Source: Dehalococcoidia bacterium UBA5748
GTDB lineage: Bacteria > Chloroflexota > Dehalococcoidia > Dehalococcoidales > UBA5627
NCBI GenBank assembly: GCA_002419135.1
Contig: DIFM01000038.1
Span: 15,861 to 79,860 of the forward strand
Direction: 5' to 3'
DNA length: 64,000 nt
Shown: positions 7,800 to 15,870 of the stretch, one piece after another
Numbering within the stretch: position 1 is the first letter of the stretch
How the letters are laid out: every line of letters starts with the position of its first letter
The notes under the pieces: generated by a model
What the model was told of the DNA's origin: nothing
Databases searched by the model: none
Seen by the model: the letters and a program-made list of their open reading frames with translations, nothing else
Position numbers and translations under genes: made by a program

Positions 7800-7843
7800 A
7801 GAAATAAATAACGTTAGAATTATATAACATGGGGGCAAATAGT

Positions 7844-8449
7844 ATGAAGAACAAGAAAACATTCTGGGCATTTATGCTGGTTGCCATTATTATTGCGATA
7901 ATTTTTATCGCTTTAGAATTATATTCGCTTGCTGTTGTAATTATTATAGGAGCTATAATTGCCGGACACCGTGAAATATGGTCATTGATAAGATACCGGA
8001 AAATGCCGCCGAACGATGAAAGGGTAAAAGAGAATATTAATAAGTCAGTACGGAACAGCTTTTTAGCTTTCATTATTGTATCCTTGATAACAATATTATT
8101 GTATGTTACCGATGAACCTGTACAACCGCTGTTAGAGTATTATCTCAGTGCTTTACTTTTGTCAGTTGGGGTAGTATATGTGATATCCTACTTATTTTAT
8201 GACAGGATAGAAGCTAATTTAGGAAGCAGGGATATTAAGGCATTGAATATACTTGCTATATTTGAAGTGGTCTCGTTGGTTATTTTTATTCTCAATGCTT
8301 TATTTGTAAATACGGTATTTCCTGTGATAACGGATGAAATATTTACATTACATAAACTTATGCTTTATATTTCTCCAGTCGCATTTTCTCTGGGTATTAT
8401 CGGCAGTTTGGTCATATTTGTTAAAGGATTATTAGTCAAAGCTTCATAA
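7844..8449 (+). CDS. DUF2178-like membrane protein
   Basis: 201 residues from the ATG at 7844 (GGGGG spaced eight bases); an ATG at 7829 is the alternative. Six hydrophobic stretches come in pairs. After the first pair lies a cytosolic loop with MPPNDERVKENINKSVRNSF, resembling the 'DER...in.kA.rna' signature of DUF2178 proteins. Such proteins are typically encoded just before a small XRE regulator, exactly as here (22 bp to the next gene). The function is unknown; the pair may be a membrane sensor and regulator. Confidence 0.65.
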   Translation: MKNKKTFWAFMLVAIIIAIIFIALELYSLAVVIIIGAIIAGHREIWSLIRYRKMPPNDERVKENINKSVRNSFLAFIIVSLITILLYVTDEPVQPLLEYYLSALLLSVGVVYVISYLFYDRIEANLGSRDIKALNILAIFEVVSLVIFILNALFVNTVFPVITDEIFTLHKLMLYISPVAFSLGIIGSLVIFVKGLLVKAS

Positions 8450-8470
8450 ATAAGAGATCGGTTTAAAATT

Positions 8471-8671
8471 ATGAAAACGAAAATAAAGGAATACAGAGCC
8501 AAACTCAATATAACGCAGGAGAAGCTGGCCGAGATGGTCGATGTCAGGCGGGAAACGATAATCTTTCTGGAGAAGGGGAAATACAATCCTTCATTGAGGC
8601 TGGCTTACAATATATCTAAAGCTTTGCAGGTAAATATAGATGAACTGTTTATTTTCGACGATGAAGAATAA
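8471..8671 (+). CDS. XRE-family HTH regulator (YgzD/YozG type)
   Basis: 66 residues, nearly all one HTH_3 domain: [20 protein letters not shown], then [19 protein letters not shown], then [13 protein letters not shown]. This short stand-alone type commonly follows a DUF2178 or similar membrane protein and probably autoregulates the pair. The 22-bp gap to the upstream gene implies cotranscription. Confidence 0.88.
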   Translation: MKTKIKEYRAKLNITQEKLAEMVDVRRETIIFLEKGKYNPSLRLAYNISKALQVNIDELFIFDDEE

Positions 8672-8694
8672 TAGAGATGACAGGGGAATCACCA

Positions 8695-8724
8695 TAGGGA
8701 CGGGTATTTTTAGTCCCTAAAAAT
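8695..8724 (+). terminator. possible terminator after the XRE gene
   Basis: Stem TAGGGAC (8695-8701) / GTCCCTA (8713-8719) with an 11-base loop, then AAAATTTT. It is weaker than the other terminators because the T-run is short. Confidence 0.4.
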
Positions 8725-8755
8725 TTTGATACGCTTGATTAGCTCCACCCCACTG

Positions 8756-8792
8756 GATTCTTCGTCCACCTGCGGTGTCATCCAGAATGACA
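8756..8792 (-). repeat. dispersed intergenic repeat B, copy 1
   Basis: The reverse complement begins TGTCATTCTGGATGACACC and ends GGACGAAGAATC. It matches 14464-14500 with one mismatch over 37 bases. It lies in a gene-free stretch (8672-9018). Confidence 0.8.
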
Positions 8793-8890
8793 GTTTACGA
8801 ATTACTACTCTGCAGTTCTCTCTCTTTAGCAAAGGGAGATTAAGAGGGATTTTGGCAAGTTATTCGAATGGATAGCACAATATGTGGGAA

Positions 8891-8933
8891 ATCTCCCTTA
8901 CTCCCTCTTTGGAAAAGAGGGAGTAAGGGAGAT
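8891..8933. repeat. perfect 20-bp inverted repeat
   Basis: ATCTCCCTTACTCCCTCTTT at 8891-8910 is perfectly complementary to 8914-8933, with a three-base loop. A related degenerate string (GGGAGATTAAGAGGGATTTTG) lies upstream near 8840. It could terminate trpS transcription from the right, although no T-run follows. Confidence 0.85.
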
Positions 8934-9018
8934 GTTTGGTATTTGCCCCTTATCAACCTTGTCCCGTGAAGTCTTAACTCAACATCCGGGGTGGGATGGT
9001 TAACAAAGTAGCCGGTTT

Positions 9019-9993
9019 TTAAACCAGCTTCATGTTTTTACGAACCAGTTTCATCGTATCCCGGGCAATAACCCGGGCGCGTTCGGCGCCGTCTGCCAGA
9101 ATACCTTCCAGCGCTTTAGGGTTGGCTTCCAGTTCCATGCGGCGTTCGCGGATGGGTCTCATGGCGTTATTTATAGCTGTTATCAGCAAGTTCTTGCATT
9201 CCACGCAGCCGATTTCGGCGTTTCTGCATTTCTCGTCGATGCCGTTTCTGCCCTCGGCATCGAACTGCCCCAGCAGCTTATAGATATTGCATATCTCCGG
9301 GTGCCCCGGGTCGGAGCGGCGCAGGCGGGCAGGGTCGGTGAAAGCAGTCTTGATTTTATCGGCGGTTTCCTTTTCCGTCATGGCAATTTCGATATGGTTG
9401 CCGGCTTGCTTGCTCATCTTTCCCTTGCCGTCAAGACCGGGAACATTGGGGAAGTCTGTCAGTTTGGCTTTCGGTTCGATTAGCGTTTCTCCGAACAGGC
9501 TGTTAAAACGGCGTACGATTTCTCTCGTCAATTCGAGATGTGGCAACTGGTCTTCGCCAACGGGAACCGTGTCCGCTTTATATAACACGATATCGGATGC
9601 CATTAGTACCGGATATCCCACCAGTCCGTAGTTTACGTTTTCTTTCTGGAGCTTTACTTTATCCTTAAATGTAGGGACCCTTAAAAGCCAGCTCAAAGGT
9701 GTTATCATACCCAGCAGGGTGTTAAGCTCCGTAACCTCCGGCACATGCGATTGAACGAAGAGGATGCTCTTTTGCGGGTCTAAACCCACGGAAAGCCAAT
9801 CTAAAAGCATCTCATGTATATTTGCCTGCAGATCGGAAGTATCTTCCATCGATGTTAAGGCATGAATATCGACTATACAATATACGCAGTCGTATTCATC
9901 CTGCAGTTTGACCCAGTTCTGCAATGCGCCGAGATAGTTTCCTATATGTAAACGTCCTGTGGGGCGCGCCCCCGAAAAAATACGGTGTTTCAT
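9019..9993 (-). CDS. trpS: tryptophanyl-tRNA synthetase
   Basis: 324 residues, class Ic synthetase of normal bacterial length. HIGH-type motif GRLHIGNYLGAL at about residues 14-25. The KMSKS-type motif GKGKMSKQAGN is at about residues 190-200. VGEDQLPHLELTRE, the tryptophan/ATP pocket region, is intact. It charges tRNA-Trp in the cytoplasm. It is divergent from the ABC transporter operon across 126 bp. I see no T-box leader. Confidence 0.96.
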   Translation of the reverse strand: MKHRIFSGARPTGRLHIGNYLGALQNWVKLQDEYDCVYCIVDIHALTSMEDTSDLQANIHEMLLDWLSVGLDPQKSILFVQSHVPEVTELNTLLGMITPLSWLLRVPTFKDKVKLQKENVNYGLVGYPVLMASDIVLYKADTVPVGEDQLPHLELTREIVRRFNSLFGETLIEPKAKLTDFPNVPGLDGKGKMSKQAGNHIEIAMTEKETADKIKTAFTDPARLRRSDPGHPEICNIYKLLGQFDAEGRNGIDEKCRNAEIGCVECKNLLITAINNAMRPIRERRMELEANPKALEGILADGAERARVIARDTMKLVRKNMKLV

Positions 9994-10119
9994 AATGCTC
10001 CTTTGGAATGATAAAAAAGTTTAGCACAATATAATGTTTCCGACAAATTGCGGTATGGTATTTGTAGTAAACCTGCAATAATGTGATAATGTGCTGAATA
10101 CGATAAAACGGCGGAGTAT

Positions 10120-10794
10120 ATGATAAAGCTGGAGAATATTACCAAAAAGTACCGCATGGGCGAAGAAATCATTCTTGCGGTTTCGGGCGTCAGCCTGGAG
10201 ATAAAGGAAGGGGAATTCGTTGCCCTGGTAGGGCCCTCCGGTTCCGGCAAATCAACTATGATGCATCTTATCGGCGGGCTGGATACCCCGACATCCGGCA
10301 GGGTAATTGTCGATGGGCAGGATTTAAGCCGTGCTACTGATAAAGAGCTTTCCCGCTACCGCAATGAAAAAATCGGCTTCGTTTTTCAGGCATTTAACCT
10401 GCATCCTACCTACACCGCCACCGAAAATGTGGCTTTACCGCTAATTTTTTCGGGAATCGGGCAAAGCAGTCGTATGAAAATGGCAGCGGATGCACTGGAA
10501 ATTGTAGGTCTTGCCGAGAGGGCATCGCATCGCCCCAACCAGCTTTCCGGCGGAGAAAGACAGCGCGTCAGCATTGCCCGCGCGCTGGTAACGCAGCCGA
10601 AAATTATACTTGCCGATGAACCGACGGGAAATCTCGACAGCAAGAACGGCAAACACATCATGGAGCTTTTGTCACAGTTAAACAGGGAAAAAGGTATTAC
10701 CCTTATAATCGTTACTCACGATATGGAAATTGCCGCTGTTGCCGGACGCATAATCAAGATGAGAGATGGCAAAATAATTGAGGATGAGAGATGA
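10120..10794 (+). CDS. ABC transporter ATP-binding protein (MacB/LolD type)
   Basis: 224 residues. Walker A GPSGSGKST (about 39-47), Q-loop FVFQAFNLHP, signature LSGGERQRV, Walker B IILADEPTGNLDS and the H-loop THD are all intact. The FQAFNL and LADEPTGNLDS strings are characteristic of the LolD/MacB/FtsE subfamily that powers mechanotransmission by FtsX-type permeases. The stop overlaps the permease start (ATGA, 10791-10794), so the two form one transporter. Confidence 0.93.
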   Translation: MIKLENITKKYRMGEEIILAVSGVSLEIKEGEFVALVGPSGSGKSTMMHLIGGLDTPTSGRVIVDGQDLSRATDKELSRYRNEKIGFVFQAFNLHPTYTATENVALPLIFSGIGQSSRMKMAADALEIVGLAERASHRPNQLSGGERQRVSIARALVTQPKIILADEPTGNLDSKNGKHIMELLSQLNREKGITLIIVTHDMEIAAVAGRIIKMRDGKIIEDER

Positions 10795-12062
10795 TATTTA
10801 CCGACGTAATAAAAACCGCTTTTTATAACCTTTGGCGCAAGAAATTTCGCACTTTTATGACAGTGCTGGCAATAATTATAGGTGCTGTGCTGATTGCGTT
10901 GATGACATCCATCGGTACCGGTTTGCAGAGATTTATCATTGACCAGTTCGGCTTGATGGTGCCGCAAGATGCTTTAACGGTATATGCCACCAACAGGAGT
11001 TTTACTCATGTCGATACCCCTTATGAAATCGTCGATTCATCCGATACAATCGTGCGCTCTTTTACCGCTGATGATATCGATAAACTGCTCTCCATAGACG
11101 GCGTAGAACGTGTCGATTATAACGTCGGGGTATCCGCTTTATACGTCAAGGCTGCAGACAGTGATAAGAAATACTCTATTTCCATCAATTCAGGCCCGGA
11201 TTATCAAATTAGAATAATGACGCTGGTAGCCGGGGATTTTTTTGAAGAGGATTCCCGCGGCGATTGTCTTATTAGCTACGATTACATGGACGCTTTCGGG
11301 TGGGAAACGGCGGAAGATGCCATAGGAAAAGAAATAAAGATTACGGTCGGGAAGGCGAGTGCCTATGATACCGAAACGAAAGAATATATTTTTACTGTAT
11401 CAGGTGTTATCTTGAAATCGATGAATGCCACACAAATCGTGATACCGATGGATGATACCATTGAAATGGCGCGCTACTATCGGGATAACCCGTCCCAGTA
11501 TTCACTTGAGCAACCGGGTACCTCATTACTGGTAAAAGTGAGCGATGTTAACGATATAGATATAGTGGCGGATTCAATTAGGGAAGAGGGATTCGGTACC
11601 GTTACTCCGAATGAAATACTGAAAGAGATCAATAATGTCTTTTCAATTATTCAAATCGGCTTGAGCGCCTTCGGAGTTATTGCACTGATTGTTGCCAGCA
11701 TCGGCATTATCAATACACTTATGATGTCGATTTACGAGCGTACCCGTGAAATCGGTGTTATGAAAGCGGTCGGGGCAACGAAAGGGACCATTCGTTTACT
11801 ATTTACCATGGAAGGAGTGGCGTTGGGGCTGATCGGAGGGGTTGCAGGTGTGGCTATCGGATATTTAGCCGGTAAAGCACTTAATATAGTCGGAAGTTAT
11901 ACTTTCCTGAGCGATTATCCCACATTCGAGATGTCGGTATTCTCGATAGATATGGTGCTTCTGGTTATAGCTATTACAACCTTTATCAGTCTGATTGCAG
12001 CGATTTATCCGGCAAATCGAGCTGCTAAACTGGAAGCGGTGGATGCCTTGCGCTACGAGTAG
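10791..12062 (+). CDS. MacB-type ABC transporter permease (FtsX domain)
   Basis: 423 residues. The topology is MacB-like: one TM near residues 17-40 (FRTFMTVLAIIIGAVLIALM), a large extracytoplasmic MacB_PCD domain (about 45-280), then three TMs in an FtsX domain. Conserved stretches are GVIALIVASIGIINTLMMSIYERTREIGVMKAVGAT and the C-terminal AAIYPANRAAKLEAVDALRYE. It exports a substrate or moves lipoproteins/peptides; this cannot be told from sequence. No periplasmic adaptor (MacA) gene is adjacent. Confidence 0.9.
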   Translation: MIFTDVIKTAFYNLWRKKFRTFMTVLAIIIGAVLIALMTSIGTGLQRFIIDQFGLMVPQDALTVYATNRSFTHVDTPYEIVDSSDTIVRSFTADDIDKLLSIDGVERVDYNVGVSALYVKAADSDKKYSISINSGPDYQIRIMTLVAGDFFEEDSRGDCLISYDYMDAFGWETAEDAIGKEIKITVGKASAYDTETKEYIFTVSGVILKSMNATQIVIPMDDTIEMARYYRDNPSQYSLEQPGTSLLVKVSDVNDIDIVADSIREEGFGTVTPNEILKEINNVFSIIQIGLSAFGVIALIVASIGIINTLMMSIYERTREIGVMKAVGATKGTIRLLFTMEGVALGLIGGVAGVAIGYLAGKALNIVGSYTFLSDYPTFEMSVFSIDMVLLVIAITTFISLIAAIYPANRAAKLEAVDALRYE

Positions 12063-12146
12063 GGAATCCCATATAAATCCGCATTAAGAAAAGACCTGTC
12101 ATTCTATCTTCCGTTACGTTTTAGAATTTATGCATTTAAAATAGAA

Positions 12147-12182
12147 CGGACGCAGGAAGTGTTAAAGAAATCCCTGCGTCCG
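12147..12182. terminator. terminator hairpin between convergent genes
   Basis: Ten-base-pair stem CGGACGCAGG (12147-12156) / CCTGCGTCCG (12173-12182) with a 16-base loop, followed by AATTATTT on the plus side. It lies between the permease and the zinc-ribbon gene. Confidence 0.7.
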
Positions 12183-12232
12183 AATTATTTAAACCTGTTG
12201 ATTAAACTACATGCTTTCTATAAATTGCAGCT

Positions 12233-13147
12233 CTATCTGCCCCATGTCCCTAAATTGTAAAGACCCGTATCATCAGGACTAAAGAGATAGAGAGTGTTTC
12301 CTACTAGTGCGGTGTTATAAATATAATAATAACCATCGTCTGTAATATCATTGAGGACAAGACAAGCGGATACAAAATATCCGTCCTCTGCAGCTAACAT
12401 TTGCATTTTTAATGCCATTGAATAATAATCGTCAGCATATATTCCGGTGTCTGTTTGAACATTATCATCGAGCCATTGTTGTAAAGCGTTAAAACTCGGG
12501 AAGTCCTTTAAAGGATATTTTGCCTGTATTGCGCTAAGCTGGCTTTGCAGCGATTCCACCTGCGATAAAGCATCTTCCAGTTCGGATTCCAGTGAAGCTA
12601 CGTTTGCCATAGCGGCTGCAAGCTCATCCTCCAGGTTGGTTACTTCTAATTCAGAAGCTGCCAGTTCGGATTCCAACCTGGTCACTTCCACCTGTGATAA
12701 GTTTAACTGGCTGGTGGTATCCGCCAGTTGGTCCTCAAGGTTAGCAACATTGGCCTGTTCTTCTGCCAGGTCGTTCTCCAAGCCGGCAACGGTAGCCTTT
12801 TCGTTATCCAGTTGCGTTTGCAGGCTGGTGATGTTGGCCTGTTTGGCAGCCAGGTCGGTTTGCAATGCCGAAACATCGCTTTCGAGATTCGATATATCAG
12901 TTTTCAAGTTGCCGCTTTGAATAAAATAAAAGGCTCCCAAACCTATAAGACCTGCCGCCAGAATACCTATTATGATAAACAATGTTGTATTCTTTTTACC
13001 GGGTTTCGAACTGTTTTGAGCAACTGCTTTATTTATTACTGCCGGTGGTACGGATTCTTCAGGAGCAGAGTCTAACTTTGTTCCGCAAGTCGTGCAGAAC
13101 ATACTGCTGTTTTCTACGGGAGACCCGCAATTGGGGCAATAGCGCAT
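12233..13147 (-). CDS. zinc-ribbon / TM / coiled-coil protein with a secreted C-terminal domain
   Basis: 304 residues from the ATG at 13147 (AGGAG eight bases upstream). Residues 1-24 form a zinc ribbon (RYCPNCGSPVE, then MFCTTCGTKL). A single TM (LFIIIGILAAGLIGLGAFYF) is near 60-80. A long coiled coil of repeated LE..LA..-type heptads spans about 85-215. The C-terminal 80-90 residues (FNALQQWLDDN, then DDYYSMALKMQMLAAEDGYFVSA) resemble transglutaminase-like Chloroflexi domains ('L..Wl..n...y...Al.lq..A..dGy..s'). The Cys/His/Asp triad is not evident. Probably membrane-anchored with the coil outside; role unknown. Confidence 0.75.
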   Translation of the reverse strand: MRYCPNCGSPVENSSMFCTTCGTKLDSAPEESVPPAVINKAVAQNSSKPGKKNTTLFIIIGILAAGLIGLGAFYFIQSGNLKTDISNLESDVSALQTDLAAKQANITSLQTQLDNEKATVAGLENDLAEEQANVANLEDQLADTTSQLNLSQVEVTRLESELAASELEVTNLEDELAAAMANVASLESELEDALSQVESLQSQLSAIQAKYPLKDFPSFNALQQWLDDNVQTDTGIYADDYYSMALKMQMLAAEDGYFVSACLVLNDITDDGYYYIYNTALVGNTLYLFSPDDTGLYNLGTWGR

Positions 13148-13335
13148 TATGATTCTCCTACTGGGGATATTACAATTAAAACAATAGTATTCCGGTCGCA
13201 TGTGATTGTCAATACAAAAAATAGCTATTTATTACAAATTACGGAAGAATTACTGAAATTAATAGTTATAAAAACTCTTAATTTATAAGTGAGGATTTTA
13301 CGATATTAAAAATCTATGCCTTACGCTACGAATAG

Positions 13336-14181
13336 TTAAGCCAGCTTTTCCAGTCTTGCCACTACTTCATCGATAGTGGACTGGTCGGTAGAAGCGCCGG
13401 AGGTAACGCCGACGAATTCCTTCCCTTCAAGCCATTCGGGATTGATTTCATCCGCTGTTTCTACCAGATAGGTCGGGGTTACCGTTGAGCACAGTTCGAC
13501 CAGATGCCGGCTGTTGGCGCTGGTATGACCGCCGACAACCAGTACCAGGTCGCATTCCTTTGACAGTTCGAGAGAGTTCTTTTGTCTTTGCCTGATGTCG
13601 TGGCATATAGTATCGACTACCCGCAATTCGGCATCCTTAAAGACAGGGGATACTAAAAGCTTTTTAATAAACTCGGCAAAAGAGTCCGGTATCTGGGTTG
13701 TCTGGGAGAGTATTCCCAGCCTGCGCGGCAAAGATGCTGTTTTCAAAAGGCTTTCGACATTTGTGGTGGCTATTCCTTTACTGTCTGTCCTCCCAAGTAT
13801 TCCCTTTACTTCCGGGTGTGCGGCATCGCCGTAAACAATCGTATAATAGCCGTCTTTAGCGAATCTCTCAGCGGTAATCTGGGCGCGTTTTACAAAGGGG
13901 CAGGTGGTATCGATGGGTTCTATTTGGCGCCTCTTTATATCTTCGGCAACTTCCGGGCTTACCCCGTGAGAGCTGGTGATAACCACTGTTCCTTTTACAT
14001 CTGCCAAATCTTTAACCACAGAAACGCCTTTTTCAGCCAGCTTGCGAAGTACCGGCTGATTGTGGACTATGGCTCCCAGCGTTTCCACATTGCCGCGTTC
14101 GGCAGCGATTCGTTCAACGATATCTATAGCACGTCTGACGCCGAGGCAGAATCCGATTCCTTCAGCCCGCTTGATTTGCAT
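13336..14181 (-). CDS. ispH: 4-hydroxy-3-methylbut-2-enyl diphosphate reductase
   Basis: 281 residues, normal length. It carries the terminal MEP-pathway step giving IPP and DMAPP. The three [4Fe-4S] cysteines are in GFCLGVRRA (C12), TTCPFVKRA (near 94) and TICHDIRQRQ (near 190). Substrate residues include VHNQPVLRKLAEKGV and TSSHGVSPEV, plus the C-terminal GVTSGASTDQ. It is a monocistronic minus-strand gene next to a repeat-rich gap. Confidence 0.96.
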   Translation of the reverse strand: MQIKRAEGIGFCLGVRRAIDIVERIAAERGNVETLGAIVHNQPVLRKLAEKGVSVVKDLADVKGTVVITSSHGVSPEVAEDIKRRQIEPIDTTCPFVKRAQITAERFAKDGYYTIVYGDAAHPEVKGILGRTDSKGIATTNVESLLKTASLPRRLGILSQTTQIPDSFAEFIKKLLVSPVFKDAELRVVDTICHDIRQRQKNSLELSKECDLVLVVGGHTSANSRHLVELCSTVTPTYLVETADEINPEWLEGKEFVGVTSGASTDQSTIDEVVARLEKLA

Positions 14182-14583
14182 TTGCTCCCCCTCGATATGT
14201 ATGTTTGTGTCTGATTATACCTTGACAAAGATGATAAGACAATCTCTTCCGAGTGAAAGAAAACCTGTTCCTTCACTTCGGAAAAGAAGAGTAAGAGGGG
14301 ATTTAATTTTATTATCACAGGGGGACCGAAGATAAGCAATATTTAGCATTCGGTCGGTTAATAGGGATTGTCGTGTCGTCCCTTTCTGATTTATATGAGA
14401 TTCATTCGCCTTCGGCTCAGAATGACGTTGTAGAGGGACTCCAGTATAGCAAATGCAAGTCGTTGTCATTCTGGAGGACACCGCAGGTGGACGAAGAATC
14501 TGGCGGGTAGGGTATTTATTACTGTTTTCTCACCCAATTACCGATGCTCGTCCCGCGACCAGTCGGGTTTCATAATAGGCTTA
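14182..14583. repeat. gene-free stretch with dispersed repeats
   Basis: No credible gene in 402 bp. 14254-14296 contains imperfect inverted material (CTTCCGAGTGAA ... TTCACTTCGGAA). Near 14405 is TTCGCCTTCGGCTCAGAATGAC. 14464-14500 is repeat B, 36 of 37 identical (inverted) to 8756-8792. 14548-14566 carries GTCCCGCGACCAGTCGGG, the palindromic core seen in repeat C. Confidence 0.7.
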
Positions 14584-15003
14584 TTATTCTCTGATTGTCT
14601 TTAAAGTGGTCAAATGTATGGTAACCCCGATTGCAATCACGATAAGCAGTATCCTGATTGCCAGAAGGTCAACAACGAAGATTACCGAAGCCATTATGGT
14701 AATCCATAACAGACTGATAACGTATATCTTTAACTTAAGAGTGATTCCCTTTTTCTCGCGGTAGTCTCTGATGTACTTCCCGCAATAGCGGTTGTTAATA
14801 AGCCAGCAATAGAAACGCTCTGAACTGCGGATATAACAGGCGGCTGCCAGAAGCAGAAAGGGGGTGGTGGGGAGGACGGGAAGGAATATCCCCAGGAAAC
14901 CGAGAGCTACCGATAATGTACCAATGGCTATTAAAAGATATTTTAGCCAGCCTTTTATCTCGCGGCATTCCTTTTTAGGGGGGATTTCAGTATTATTCTC
15001 CAT
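14584..15003 (-). CDS. DUF454 (YbaN-family) membrane protein
   Basis: 139 residues with the family hallmark GFLGIFLPVLPTTPFLLLAAACYIRSSERFYCWL and NNRYCGKYIRDYREKKGI. Four hydrophobic segments. YbaN-type proteins are small inner-membrane proteins of unknown function; PriC linkage is a proteobacterial detail not seen here. It is 12 bp downstream of nadC and probably cotranscribed. Confidence 0.88.
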   Translation of the reverse strand: MENNTEIPPKKECREIKGWLKYLLIAIGTLSVALGFLGIFLPVLPTTPFLLLAAACYIRSSERFYCWLINNRYCGKYIRDYREKKGITLKLKIYVISLLWITIMASVIFVVDLLAIRILLIVIAIGVTIHLTTLKTIRE

Positions 15004-15015
15004 TTTTCATTCCAG

Positions 15016-15870
15016 TCAGGATTCTACCTCAAGGCTGAAATCGAGCGCATTAACCGAGTGTGTCAGTGCTCCTATCGAAATATAATCTACTCCTGTTAAC
15101 GCTACTTCCCTGATGTTTTGCAGGTTGATTCCGCCTGAGGCTTCCAATTTGACTTTGCCGCCACACATGGATACCACGGTTTTCATATCTTCTATACTCA
15201 TATTATCCAGCATAATGATGTCGACATCCGTTTTCAGTACCTCTATCGCTTCATCGACAGTATTGATTTCAATCTCTGTTACCGTATCGTCATTGCTGTT
15301 TTGCCTGGCTATATCTATTATTTCTGTCAGAGTAGCACCGTCTTTTCTTAAAGAAGCGATGTGATTATCTTTAATCAGAATGCCGTCTGCCAGATTCAAG
15401 CGATGGTTTTCCCCCCCGCCGACTGTTACGGCATATTTTTCCAAAAGCCTTAAACCGGGCATTGTCTTACGGGTATCCCTGATGACTGCTTTTGTTCCTT
15501 TTATCTTATCCGCATAAATTGCTGTTTGTGTTGCTATGCCGCTCAAATGACTTAAAAAATTAAGCACGGTCCTCTCAGCGGCAAGTATACTCTTTAAGTT
15601 CCCTGTTATTTCGGCAACAAGGTCATTTGCTTTCACCCTGTTTCCTTCTTTTTGCAGCAGATTAACTTTTAGAAAATAGTCAACGCTGTGAAAAATGGGC
15701 GATATAATACTTGAACAGGCAAGAATCCCGTCTTCTTTGGCTATGATAAAAGCCGTACCATGCTGCTGCGGTGAAATAATGGCATTGCTGGTAATATCGT
15801 TTTCGTAGGCATCCTCTTCCAGCGCCAGCCTGATGATGCTCTCCAGTTGTTCCTGCGGCTCCTTATACAT
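15016..15870 (-). CDS. nadC: nicotinate-nucleotide pyrophosphorylase (quinolinate phosphoribosyltransferase)
   Basis: 284 residues, expected length. It converts quinolinate and PRPP into nicotinate mononucleotide. ALEEDAYENDITS is the family N-terminus, and substrate-binding motifs RTVLNFLSHLSGIAT, RDTRKTMPGLRLLEKYAV and the GGGENHR region are present, as is the LEASGGINLQNI barrel end. The start overlaps the nadB stop by 8 bp, so nadB-nadC are coupled. nadA (quinolinate synthase) is not in the window. Confidence 0.95.
   Translation of the reverse strand: MYKEPQEQLESIIRLALEEDAYENDITSNAIISPQQHGTAFIIAKEDGILACSSIISPIFHSVDYFLKVNLLQKEGNRVKANDLVAEITGNLKSILAAERTVLNFLSHLSGIATQTAIYADKIKGTKAVIRDTRKTMPGLRLLEKYAVTVGGGENHRLNLADGILIKDNHIASLRKDGATLTEIIDIARQNSNDDTVTEIEINTVDEAIEVLKTDVDIIMLDNMSIEDMKTVVSMCGGKVKLEASGGINLQNIREVALTGVDYISIGALTHSVNALDFSLEVES

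Noticed and set aside
7844..8671. Toxin-antitoxin reading of the DUF2178-like/XRE pair
   Set aside because: The first product is a multi-TM protein of ordinary length and matches the DUF2178 pattern; nothing resembles a toxin fold.
9994..10119. T-box leader upstream of trpS
   Set aside because: The gap to the divergent ABC gene is only 126 bp, with no T-box consensus or antiterminator pair.
14215..14481. Minus-strand open frame in the ispH-DUF454 spacer
   Set aside because: It consists of dispersed repeat sequence (B and C relatives) with no conserved protein motif.
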